The notes beneath the pieces were generated by a model. The model saw nothing but the letters and a program-made list of their open reading frames with translations, had not been told where the DNA came from and searched no databases. Below, piece by piece: positions 1-11,000 of a stretch of DNA of 27,224 nt. The stretch's first letter is position 1. Each line of letters opens with the position of its first letter. Origin of the DNA: Gryganskiella cystojenkinii. Lineage: Eukaryota; Mortierellomycota; Mortierellomycetes; Mortierellales; Mortierellaceae. The position numbers and the translations under genes are program-made. The stretch lies in the NCBI GenBank assembly GCA_015852425.1, contig JAAAIG010000392.1, forward strand, positions 6,640 to 33,863. The letters run 5' to 3'.

Positions 1-68
1 AAGATCCTTGCCCGGCTGAATTTGACTTTCTAACCTTCTGCGGTTTTTTTGTGTGTTCTTTATATTAG

Positions 69-448
69 CCTTGGATGTCGCCATTCCTTTCTGGTCATTG
101 CTTCTCAGCGATCGTTTCCCAAGATTGGAGATGTGGTGTGATTTCGTGCAGAACAAGTATGGCCGTTCGATATCGAAGGATACCTGGTTCTTGCTCCTCG
201 ACTTTGTGAACCAAGTAGATGCCCAGTTCTCCAACTATGATGATGAAGGTATGGTGTTAGCCACTTTTTTGTGTCTTTGCCAATTTGGCGAATTTGCGAC
301 GGAACAAAGAAGAAAAAACCAGGGGGGGGGGTTTTGCAGTGAAACTAATCACATGGACTCTCTCATTTTTCATTTGGTGATAGGTGCTTGGCCCGTTCTC
401 ATTGACGACTTTGTCGAGTATGGACGCACAACTTTGGATCAAGACTAA
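69..448 (+). CDS. DCN1: DCN1-like cullin neddylation co-E3, C-terminal exons (5' part outside the window)
   Basis: Dcn1/DCUN1D proteins bind cullins and the E2 Ubc12 and stimulate attachment of NEDD8 to cullins, which activates SCF-type ubiquitin ligases. Two terminal exons are visible: 69-248, preceded by a TTAG acceptor, and 384-448, ending in TAA. Joined, they read into the conserved end of the PONY (potentiating neddylation) domain: an ALDVAIPFW helix, RSISKDTWFLLLDFVNQVD, then SNYDDEG joined to AWPVLIDDFVEY. These are hallmarks of the family. The start and the N-terminal UBA-like part lie upstream of the window, and bases 1-68 look like the end of an intron. The intron at 249-383 is 135 nt, a multiple of three, and has no in-frame stop. 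The gene converges with MLH3. Confidence 0.93.
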
Positions 449-646
449 AAGGATCTTTCAACAACGGCGGAACAAAGGGAAACATTTTCTTGAGCATGGC
501 ATGGAGCCAATCTCTTGCTCTGACCTTCACGTTACGACAATCTCTTTCTCTCTCTTTTTGTTTGACAGCTAACTCGTAAAAAATATATACACATTGTGGG
601 GGGCCTCTTCCCACCTACCACGCCAACCCTCCATTGATACTACTAT

Positions 647-652
647 AATAAA
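647..652 (+). terminator. Candidate poly(A) signal for DCN1
   Basis: An AATAAA hexamer lies about 200 nt after the DCN1 stop, within 60 bp of the convergent MLH3 stop. Its position fits a polyadenylation signal. The 3' UTRs of the two convergent genes may meet or overlap here. Confidence 0.4.
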
Positions 653-704
653 CAAACAACCTCTGGACTTCAAAAAACGTACAAAGAGCATTTTATGGTT
701 GTTG

Positions 705-3700
705 CTATGTTCTCATCCATGCTTGCCACTTTGTTTCACTCAGACAGGAGGCAGTCTCTGTGTTAATTGTGCTAGTCGACCTCTCCCTCGAGCGCGGGCG
801 ATCAAAAAACAAACCAGCTTGTCGGTCAAAATGCGATTCTGTTGATGCTACAGGGATATGACCTGGTGAGTGAGACTGAGGGTTCGGGATGTGATCCAAA
901 ATCGTCAGCGGTACAATACTCGGTCGACCATGAGCACACTGGAACGGAAACGCACACTGAGCCAGGTTACTGACCACTTTCTGACAACTCTCCAACGACA
1001 GCTCGTCGTTGAACATGATCGCACCTCGACAAGCTTTAGAGTTCACTATATCCAAAATTGCTCGGGGACAGCCCTGGATGCAGCGGAGCCATTCGTTCCT
1101 ATCATCTAAATGGTCATGACAAAGACAATTTTAATGCCAGTAGAGTTAGAGATTTCTTATATCTGTTAAGAACCACGATATGTGGTATGGTTGGATATTC
1201 GCAAGCTAAAAGTCTGCAACATGATTACCTTCTGGTTGTGATCGGTCACTAGTCTCGGCACGACCCTCATCGCGGCTGGCATGGAAACCACGACGACCTT
1301 CCTCGCCCCAGCTGATCGTATCCTTGATCAAATCTTGAGTCAGAGCGCTGTCAACAACACATCGATCGGCCACGACGCGTGGTAGCGCCATCACGTAACC
1401 CTGAATGTAATCGGACTCTGTGGACGCAACGCGAAGACCACCCAACAACGATCGATTGTGTCGTTCTCCGACTGAACTGTCACCAGGAGTTGGCAGTGGG
1501 GTTTGATCAAGGGAGGGCGCCTGCTCCTCGGCCTCGGACAGTGTTCCCGTAAAATGATGCGAGACCAAGAGAGGCGCCATATCATCCATCTCGGCATCAT
1601 CATCGCCTCTTCCAGACAAGGATGGACGTCGAGGAGGTGGCGGAGGAAGCTCTTGACTCAGTGCAATACCCCATCGATGCAGCCACTGCGAGAACTGTTG
1701 CGCGCAGTTCCACTCACGTCTGGTCAGAGTGATCGGCAAAGGAGGTAGCATGACCATCCTATCCAATCGATGTGGGAAATTCTGAGGTTTCCTAAAATCG
1801 CGCGGGGTGTTGGTCGATAGATTGGGATCCATGTCATCTGTAGACTCGAAGGGCGACTGTGAGCAAACACACATCCCGCACATGAGATTCTCGACACGGA
1901 CACGCTCATCCGCAGCATGTTGGTCGATCACTGCCAACACCGTCGCCGTCGCTTCTTGCGAGGTACTTTTGGCATCGTTTCTGTCAGTAGCACCAGGTGA
2001 CATCCTCGAGTCCACAGACGCTAGAGGTTTTGCAGTGTGGATATCCATGGTGCAGAGAATGAACTTGAAATCCAATTGAGCAATCACTGTAGCGGTCTGG
2101 AGACTCTGCTTGGATAGCTGAATATAATGGGCATCGAAATGGTTGCTTTCCCCAGCATTGGTGAAAAACCGACTGATACGTTTTTCCATTGACTCGTTTC
2201 CTCCACCGCCTCCGGAGCTTGATCCTCCACCGACGCCAATGTCCAGGGATAGACTTGGGATACTTGGTCCAACCCATGATGGAGTTGTAAAGACAGGGTT
2301 GACCCACTTTCGCAGGACGTCCTGTGCCCAAATCCCAGAAGTCCGACCGCGCTTTGCTACCGCTACTTCGGAACGAGCTTCTTCAGGATCTTCTGCTGTG
2401 CCGATGATACTGCCGGGAGCTTTCCTGTGAGGAAGCGAAGCACGCTGGTAACTACCTCCAGAGGTCGCCTGGAAAGTCGCCGAGGTAGGTAGAGCTCTAT
2501 AGGCGATACCTTCTTGACTCGAGAAACCGATCTCATTGTTCACAAAGTCGTCATCGAGTTCCGAAGCAATCCAGTCGTAATCTAGTTCAAACTCCAGATC
2601 ATCCTCCAGAACATCATCCGGAACCACTTTGCTCTGAACAGACTGACTATCGTTTGCCGTGTTAGAGTCGGACTGGCGTGTCCTGGACGGTTTCGAGGAC
2701 TTTATACGCGACGAAGAAGAATGCGTGAAGAGTTCGAGTTCATTCGCCAGTTGTCGAGGGATATCACCTCTATTTGCTGCCCTTGATTTCCGTTTCCTCG
2801 CGCTTGACTGTTGCCTCAGTGTCATGGCCGCTGACCGAGAGAGTAGATGGTGGCGTTCCAGAAATCCAATGACGGTGTTCCGGGTGATTTGTAGCACAGG
2901 TTCCTCATCCTAGTAGTGTTAAAAACGAGAGTCGGTCAGTATGTCGATATTGCACAATATTATTCATTAACAGAAAAAGAACGCATACCTCAAACTCGAC
3001 CATGACCTTGGCTGGATCCGCACAGATGTTGTACTGGCTTGTCTGGCATTTGAGCATCAGCACAAAAACAGGGTGGCGCTCCCTCGATCGTCTCATATCA
3101 TCCGCTTCCGCTTGAACTCGGTTGCTATCCTTGGCAAAGCTTGATTGTTGAAAGAGTTGGGTGATAGCTCGGACGAGATTCTCACAGAGAACTGGTCGAT
3201 TGTTCAAGAAAAAGTACTGGTGCAGTCGACTGTAGTGTCCCATTGTCGAAATGTATCCCGAGAATTCGTAAATGTTACTATCCTGGATGGACGATTGAAC
3301 ATGGCTCATAGACGAAGCAAGTCCTTGACCAAGAATCATAGTGATCCTTTGAAGTTGAGAATCTGTTTTTCGGCAAGTCAGAATCTTGCTGTCCTTTGCC
3401 ATGTCGATGACAGCCAGAGCAACGTGAGGCACGACGAGTGCCAAGGTCTCGATCGCTCGTTTGACCTTTTCGAGTTCTGTCTCGAGTTTTGAGACTGATG
3501 CATCCGACCAATAACGCTGACGGACTGGAAACTGTTGCAAAATACGAAGGAAAACATGTAAAGTTAGCGGTGTACGGTCTAGAATTGTTAGCAGGCTGCA
3601 CTTGTCCTTGGGCTTACTTTGTAAAAGAGATCCCGGACCGATACGGTTGTGCCATGACTAAAGTGGGGCTGTTTGTTGGATCGCCCAAAGAACAGGCGAT

Positions 3701-4377
3701 CTCCTCCTTTGAAGATGGCCGAGAAACTGTGCTCCTGTGGGCGAGGTCGAGATACCAGATCCACCAATGACATTTCTGCGATTGCGGCAATAGCTTGATA
3801 TTCACGGTAAAAAATGGTCGACATGAAAGTCCAAAAAAAAGAGAGTCAAAAAACCATATCGCGAATGTATTCGATATGACACTTTGCGAGCGTGCACATA
3901 CCTTCCCCTCTGAAACCATATGTTTTGATCCGCTTGAGGTCGTCGACGGTGGTGCATTTTGAGGTGGCTAACAGATAGTAACAATGGAGTAGTTCATGTT
4001 AGCCCTATCATTCTTGCTCGTCTCCATTGCCAAACAGTGCGACACCATTGTGCAGACTTAAAATATACCATAGCGTGTGCCAATGAGGTCCATGTCCTTG
4101 CTCGTGATTCCGTCACCATTGTCGGAGACCTGAAGACTGTGGTTGGCAATATCGACCTTGACCTCGATAAACGTTGCGTTGGCATCCAGACCTTAATAGA
4201 GAAAAGAAAGAGCCACAAAAAATTAGCATGCGACGGAAATGCACGCAGACTAGGAACAAGGAAATCTGGCTTACTGTTCTGGACCAACTCGAGAGCACAT
4301 TGTTCGAGTGAATGGACTACTAGGGACGCGCGTAGTTCCTCGGCAACATTGGCGGCCAGGGGTCGTATGGATGCCAT
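705..4377 (-). CDS. MLH3: MutL homolog MLH3, mismatch repair / meiotic crossover endonuclease subunit
   Basis: MLH3 pairs with MLH1 to form MutL-gamma, a nuclear endonuclease that resolves meiotic recombination intermediates and has a minor role in mismatch repair. Seven exons on the minus strand: 4377-4275, 4191-4069, 3967-3902, 3793-3618, 3531-2989, 2909-1229 and 1105-705. They total 3093 nt, or 1030 aa. The GHKL ATPase motifs are present: ELVQNSLDA (E30, N34), SDNGDGI (57-63) and TYGFRGEA (91-98), then GTTVSVRDLFY and FPVR. After an acidic, Ser-rich linker with a Gly/Ser run comes the C-terminal domain with the metal-binding endonuclease motif DQHAADERVRVE (about 666-677). The last exon gives SKACRGAIMFND and CAHGRPS, the metal-ligand motifs that distinguish MLH3/PMS types from MLH1. 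The final 35 or so residues after GRPSIVPL are not conserved, so a further 3' intron is possible. Confidence 0.93.
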
Positions 4378-4663
4378 CCCATCGTTGTGTTTTTGTCTAT
4401 TGCTGATTGAGATTGCAGGTGCGGGATGGTTGATTGGGTATGATGGATGTGGAAGAGGAGAGGCGGCGGTAACAGACTAACGAGAAAGGACGTTTAAGCG
4501 AGAGACGCATTTAAAATTGGTGGCAAGCAAGCCAGTCACATATTTCGCCTCTTCTTCAGAAAAGAGGGAAAGAAAAAGGGGGGGAAGAAGTGTCCATTTC
4601 AGATTCCGCATCCGCTTCTTTCTTTCTTTCATTCTGTCTTTTGTTTCCATTCGACAATTCATA
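4378..4663. promoter_or_regulatory. Shared divergent promoter region of MLH3 and CHK1
   Basis: Only 286 bp separate the two ATGs, which face away from each other, so both core promoters and both 5' UTRs must fit here. The CHK1 side (about 4610-4650) is a T/C-rich tract typical of fungal leaders. The MLH3 side is purine-rich on the plus strand. I see no exact MCB (ACGCGT) or other cell-cycle box. Calling it bidirectional is an inference from geometry. Confidence 0.6.
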
Positions 4664-7584
4664 ATGTACAAACACCTCTCAGGACCAACATTGCCCGAGG
4701 CATCCCAGACTGTCGTGGCCAAAGCCGAGGAGATTGACGATTACGAACTCGGCGAGACCCTTGGTGTCGGTGCCTATGCTGTGTACGTTCAACATTTCGT
4801 TTCTCACTCGTTGGACTGGAATTCGTAAACATTCCTTTCTTTTCGCGTTTACTCACTTACTCCCCTTCATTCATTCTCTCCAATAACAGTGTGCGACTCG
4901 CCACTCACAAGGTCACGACAGCAAAGGCTGCTGTGAAGATCATTCCCAAGGACGTAAAGGAGGGACTCGAGAAATCTATCCAAAAAGAATTGACCATCCA
5001 TAAGGGGCTGAAGCACAGGAACATCTCCCGGTTCTTAAAGTCAAGGGAGGAACCCGAGTGCATCTACATCTTTGTCGAATACGCTGCTGCTGGAGAGCTT
5101 TTTGACAAGATTGGTAAGAGGACAACACTGCAAGCTGGACTCTTCTATTACGACTTTTGTATACCCCCCCCCCCCCTCCCCTTTTCTGACACCTTCCTCG
5201 ACTTTTTATCGTGTCAATTAGAGCCAGACAGAGGTGTCCAGGAAGATTTGGCGCACCTTTACTTTGTGCAACTCATCGCGGGCGTGGTAAGTTTCTAGGA
5301 AACAGTTGATTTTGGTGTTACCATAGCAAAGAATATTTTTTTTAACATAGCCCTTTTGATTGACTTTGCCCTTTTCTCTCTCTCTATAGCAACACATGCA
5401 CAGCAAGGGAATCTCCCATAGAGATTTAAAGCCAGAAAACATTCTTTTGGACTCTTCTGGTATGTTGACTGGAACCGTGGGACCTTTATGCGACATCAGT
5501 TCAGAGATGGACGTCAGCTCGCAACAAATGATCGACATCTCACTGACAATGCCCCCCTCCCTTTTTTTTCTTCCTTTCTCTCGTTTTGATTTCACGGTGA
5601 TCCCTCCCTAGGCACGCTCAAGATCTCGGATTTCGGATTGGCGACAGTGTTTAGACATGGAGGACGGTGTCGACCTTTGCAAACACCTTGTGGAAGCGCA
5701 CCATATGTAGCCCCTGAGGTATCGTGTCGCAAAAGAGACAAGATCTCGACCGAAACCATGTAGATTTTTTGACTAACGCCCACTTTTCTCTTTTCCCGCC
5801 ATTTGCGAACTATAGGTCCTCGAAGAGCAGTATAGCGGGGATGCAGTCGATGTCTGGTCCTGCGGAGTGATCCTTTACGTCATGATGGTTGGAAGTACGT
5901 GTCGATGACTTTGAGCAAAATGAAAAGACGACAAGAATGGATTTTACGGATGATAACTCACAAAAAAAAACTTTTAGACACGCCATGGGAGTTGCCATCC
6001 GCAGACAGTGAAGAGTTCAGTCAATATCAACAGAGTGGAGAGAATCCCAAGTACGAGCCATGGAATCGGTTGCAAGGTCCAGTGAGGAGTAAGTCTTGGA
6101 TCTGAGGATCTGATTACACGTTACGAAGATGATGAATCTGGAAGCAACTATCAGCTGACACTGGACCCGCCTTATTGAATTATGTTTCGTAGCGCTATTA
6201 CTCGGTATGCTGAGGATCAACCCATCCAAGCGGTTAACTATCAAGGCCATCTTGAGGGATGAGTGGTATAACAGGTACGGTGATCGTGCGAGCCGTATTC
6301 TAGAAGACTTCAAAGGTCAGGTTGAATTTTGGTCCTTGGAGGCATTGCTAAACTTATGTTTTTGTTTTTTGACATGCTATCTAGATCAAACTCGCTTATG
6401 ACAGATGGTACGTTGACCGACCGAGGCTATGCTTTTCTGACAGTGATACACCTGTTTTGGTGGATACCGGATACTGAGTGGACCGTCTTACTTTCTTTTC
6501 ACAATAGGTCAAGTCAACGATCCCGTACAGCTGGCCAACCTGCTGATGGAGCACGTGAACGACTCATGTTCGCCGATGTAAGGATTCAAGGGTTCTTTTG
6601 CGCACAATTTTGCTTTTGGCTCTCAGGATCACTTGACTTCTTGTTCCTCACCTTTGTGCCTCCATTCCATTTTTTTTCTATTAGCGTCGCTTATTCGCAA
6701 CCTCTTCAGACTGGAAGGATCGCACCGAGTCAAAGCGCTGTCTTTGATTACCGCAGATATGCTTCATCACAGCCCAACAGGAACAATGAGAGAGCATCAG
6801 ATAGTTCTCTGGGCGCCAGGATCGCAATCTCATGGCAGGATGAAGCTCTTGAACTTTCACAACCGGTAAATTCGAATTGTTCCGCGTCGCTTCACTTTTC
6901 GCCTTTTTTCCCGTGTAGTAGAATTTGTTTACGAAATTCGTACTTATCGACGCGAGAGGTGTGTTCTTACTTCTCGAATAATAGACCACTCAACTCACAG
7001 AAGCTACATTCCTGGAGGTTTTCTCGTCCGAGCGGTTGACACGGTTCTTCTCGGAGACTGACCCAGATCGGATCATTGACGCGCTGGACGACGCCATGGT
7101 CAGCAATCTTGTGGCACACACGGTTCATAACAGTCTACAGAAGGTATGGGAAAACAGCTTGGGGCTCGACTGGTGCCTGAAATCTTTTTTTTTTTTTTTT
7201 TTGGTCCGCCGACTCTCTGACTTACCTTTTTTACTTTCTTGGTAACCACCCTTAGATTGCCATCTCGACCACAGATCAAAGACGATGTTTCTTGACAGGC
7301 GAGGTCAAGGTTGTGCCTTACGGGGCCAACAGTCATCTGGTCATGTTTACAAAGAGTCGAGTATGTTTTTATGTTGCATTGAATTGTCCATTGTTGTGGG
7401 GTATTCGTGGTTGAAGGATTTTTTTCTCTAACGTGGATTTTTTTGTCTCTGCTCTTATCCCTTTATGTGTATTTTTTTTTCATCATAGGGCGATCCCCTA
7501 GAGTGGAAGCGTATGTTCAAGGCACTCGTTTCTGCACTCGAGGAATCAGATAATCCGATTCACGTAGAGATGTCACCATTTTAG
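4664..7584 (+). CDS. CHK1: Serine/threonine checkpoint kinase CHK1
   Basis: CHK1 is the nuclear effector kinase of the ATR (Rad3/Mec1) DNA-damage and replication checkpoint. Fourteen exons: 4664-4782, 4890-5113, 5222-5286, 5390-5459, 5612-5718, 5816-5894, 5978-6088, 6193-6274, 6385-6407, 6508-6577, 6685-6865, 6985-7143, 7256-7360 and 7489-7584. They total 1491 nt (496 aa). Kinase domain about 28-286: GVGAYAVV glycine loop, AAVKI lysine (about K56), HRDLKPEN (146-153), DFG (166-168), APYVAPE (to 195), [12 protein letters not shown] and a terminal WYNR. The C-terminal half has several SQ sites (AYSQP, SSQP, LSQP), typical ATR-family targets, then the conserved regulatory domain from [10 protein letters not shown] through ISTTDQRR to LEWKRMF. 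Exon 9 is only 23 nt. The upstream in-frame ATG at 4517 lies in the leader; I chose 4664 because the family N-terminus begins close to the kinase domain. Confidence 0.95.
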
Positions 7585-7617
7585 GGTCTTTTGTCCCCTC
7601 TTTTGTATTTTACATCA

Positions 7618-7623
7618 AATAAA
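7618..7623 (+). terminator. CHK1 poly(A) signal
   Basis: AATAAA lies 34 nt past the CHK1 TAG in an AT-rich tract, the expected spacing for a cleavage/polyadenylation signal. Confidence 0.6.
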
Positions 7624-7888
7624 GTCCTTTCTTCATGCGAGCTTTAAAAAACGAGACTTTCTGGACAATGCTTGTGCTTCGTCATATTGCGAAGCAAGGC
7701 TTTTGATTTCATAACTTGTATTATTCCGCCGCCACTAGCTTTCTTCAAGTTTGAGCCTTATGTCTTTTTCTCAGGGTCTTTGGCCTTCGTAAGAAAGCCC
7801 TAGACTCAGTCGGAAGCCACAAGAAAAAACAAATGCAACCAATAAAAAACGACACGACAACATTGCAAGGGTCAAAAAGTCTCATTTT

Positions 7889-7894
7889 TTTATT
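7889..7894 (-). terminator. Candidate poly(A) signal of the RAMA-PHD gene
   Basis: AATAAA on the minus strand (TTTATT on plus), about 150 nt past the TAA/TAG end of the gene whose CDS finishes at 8045. Confidence 0.45.
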
Positions 7895-8044
7895 CCGTGT
7901 TTGAAAGAAATCGCCGAGGCATGACTAAAAATTGCAACGACAAGAATGGGGTATATTATTTGATGATAGCAAGTAAAGGAAATGGGATAATTGGGATGTA
8001 ATTACGAGTTATGGATGAGAGAAGAGACAGAGAGAGGAAGGTTG

Positions 8045-11000
8045 CTAGTCGATTACAGGGTCCAAAGGAGCAACACGGTGACCCAAGGTCGATGATCCTA
8101 AGTCTGAGTATCCTCGATGACGTGGAGCGTCCTTCACATCCTGTCGGCTATCATCATTTTCTTCCATGATGATATCCTCAGAATCCACAAGGATCTCTTT
8201 TGATTCCATTGATGTGAATGCTGATCCGTTTACGGCAGCAGTAGTGGCGACAGAGGATGAAGAGATTGAAGACGGAGGGGACAACTGCAGTTCCTGACCG
8301 ATCTGATGGTATTGAATAGGACCTCGAGGAGGTAGACCTGAAGGCGGAGGATGGAAGGATCGCCTATTAAAATAATCCTCCTGGGGTGCGTGGCGATACC
8401 CTCCCATGCCACTCTCCTTGCTGAAAGGTGCAGACGGAGCAGAAGATGAGAAAGACGAAGAAGAAGCCGAGGTGGTCGATTCTTGATCTGACGAGGGTGT
8501 AAATACCGCCATGGAAGTCATTAGCGGTGGCAACTCCTGCGGACTGTTAATGACAGAGTAATAAGGTCGACTCTCGTACGGTGAGGCCAGGGTCATGGGT
8601 GGTAGAAATCCAAGTTGGTTCACACCTGGGAGTGCAGGTTCGTATGGCGACGGCGGGTAAGAGGCATAAGGGGTCGAGCTGATTGGCGTGCTGGCCCCGC
8701 TACTGAAAATCGTCAACAAGGCTTCTGCAGCTGCGACCTCAGCGACCGATTCGAGCGAAACAGAGACAGTCCGAGAGTGGTTCGAGGAAGCGGACGGATA
8801 CATGGGACTATATGTTCCATTCGTACTTGCGATCGACGGCGAGTTCATTCTGGACGAAGACCATTCCGAATCCGAGATCTCTTTTGCGGCCTTGATCAAA
8901 TCCAAAAGATCATCCTTACGCTTCCTGCAATCCTCTCTGTTACTGCGGTAGCCACGGTCAGAGTTGTTGTTACTGTGCCAAGAATCCTCCTCGTTTCCAG
9001 AGGAAGCCGCGTCCCTGTTGTAAGAATCATTTGACTGATGAGAATAAAAATATCCTCGGTTGGGCATCGGACCCTGCCAAGGACTCTGATCTACGGAATT
9101 GAAAGCCGAAAACACTGACGACGACGAGGACAATGTCGGTGAAGGAATAGGCGTAGGGACACAAGAGGGACAAAAATATTGTCTGGAATCCTCACCGAGT
9201 TCCTCATAATCTCGATCTTCCAGGCCTTTATCGCAGGCGACATGAACCCAAAGGGAACAGCCATCGCAAAAGATCATTGGGGTCTCGTAGTCGTCGTCCT
9301 GGTATATCCGACAGCACAGCGGGCAGATATTTCCCTTCTCGGATAAGTTCGTACAGGAGGGGCAGAGTGAAAAGTCTTGGGACCATTCTCCTTCTTGTTG
9401 TCGTGACGGTGACTCGGACTCACGCTCATGCCGGTTTTTGGCTTTTCGCTTTATCGGGGTCCTTTCAAGGCGGTCGCAGTCGCCATCAGAGATTAGATCA
9501 GAAGATCCAGTCTTGACCTTGGTATTCTTGTCTGCGTGATCGACCTCAGTATCATCCTTTTCTATCACCGGTACATGGTATCCACACTCGATGCACTCTC
9601 GACATGAGTGGCACGTCCAAGAGATACCTCCTGGGACGGTCCCTGACGTTCCCGTGGTAGCGGGATCGCCAAGTCGGAATAACTCCTCCAGACTCGGCTC
9701 CTTTGCGATTTGGCATTCCAAATGAGTCTGGCCATGACACTTGTTGCATGTCAATATCGCAACTTGCTCTTGCTCTTGTTGATCTTGTTTTCCCTCTATT
9801 GCCATAATATTGTCTTTGGCCGCAGAGTTATCAACATCCATCGACGAGGACTTTTTCTTGATACGGTGCTGTGGTTGATGCCACGACTCGATTGTTGGAG
9901 GTCTGTGGAGCGATATACGGCAGAGATTGCAGATGGAACAGCGAGCGCAGATCCAGGGTCCATCTGTTGATGTGGACTTATTGATGACGAGAGCGCAATC
10001 GACGTGATGATTGACAGCACAGTTGTGACACTTGAACGTGACCTTCCTGTCCTCCTCTCTGACATCGTCAGGACTTGAACGGCGATCCAAAACTTCTGCT
10101 ATTGGTTCGACAGTCATTTCCTCCTTCACGATGGGTATCGGTGCTGGTATGCAGAGTAGCGCACACGTCGTTGGTAAAATGGTTGAGACACTCAAGGATG
10201 CCGCAGAGAGGATCTTGAACATTCGAAGCCCTGGAATCGAGGCGGATTTGTCAGTCGCCGCCAGTTCCTGACGTCGCCTGGCGACACTCTCCAAAGTAAT
10301 AGTTGCGGACCGGCGAAGTTTACCCTTGGATGTTGATGATGATGACGAGTCCTGCATAGCAAAGAGTGCTCCAGCTGCTTCTAGATGAAGCTGACGACTT
10401 TCAAACAGCTCCGAGGTGACCATGCCTGAGAGATCCGAGAGAGTGCGTTTCCGTTGATGTCGTTTCCCTTGATCAGTTCCTTTGCTTCGGTCTTGAGAGT
10501 TGTTTTCCGCGTTCGTCGAAATACGTAGAGCGGCCTTCTCGGCTGACCGTACCGAGGGTCTCTTTCTTTTCTTCCTGTCATACAGCGCACCATCTATCGA
10601 ATCACACCAACAAGTTTAAGTCAACATTTGATCTCCTGATAAACTGAATTCATTACATATCCCATCAATGTAAAAAATATATAAAATAATACCTTTGTTT
10701 GCACCAGGAGCGTTCGATTGACTTTCCAGGACGTCAGGCCCGTCCTCGGTAATATCTGCAAGGTACCTCTTCCTCAGGACATCCAAGGAAATCTCGGCCA
10801 TGCCTTGGCCTGCAAACATCTTTTGCAGTGCAGGGTCCTGGTGAATCGAGATCTTGATTGCAGACCATCCGTTCACAGCGACCTTGCCCGTTCTTCCAGC
10901 CTTGATCATTGCTGTCGCCCAGGCGCTTGGAGTTTCGTACTCGATCTGCAGCAGGGGTACCAACACCTCTGGTTCGTTTCCTGTCGGTTGAGGAATCAAG

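Larger units (their letters stand above)
7585..8044. other. Convergent 3' flanks of CHK1 and the RAMA-PHD gene
   Basis: There is no gene in this 460-bp gap between two convergent stops. An AATAAA for CHK1 lies at 7618-7623, about 35 nt after its stop. A TTTATT at 7889-7894 gives AATAAA on the minus strand, about 150 nt after the stop of the RAMA-PHD gene. Confidence 0.55.

Noticed and set aside
5162..5177. Poly-C run in a CHK1 intron (also a T run at about 7185-7202 and a G run at about 325) as a regulatory signal
   Set aside because: Homopolymers sit inside introns near pyrimidine tracts and are common in such genomes, and no structure beyond composition is seen.
8615..9516. Plus-strand ORFs of 79-139 codons opposite the RAMA-PHD gene
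   Set aside because: They are shadows of the minus-strand coding sequence, which has clear zinc-finger motifs.
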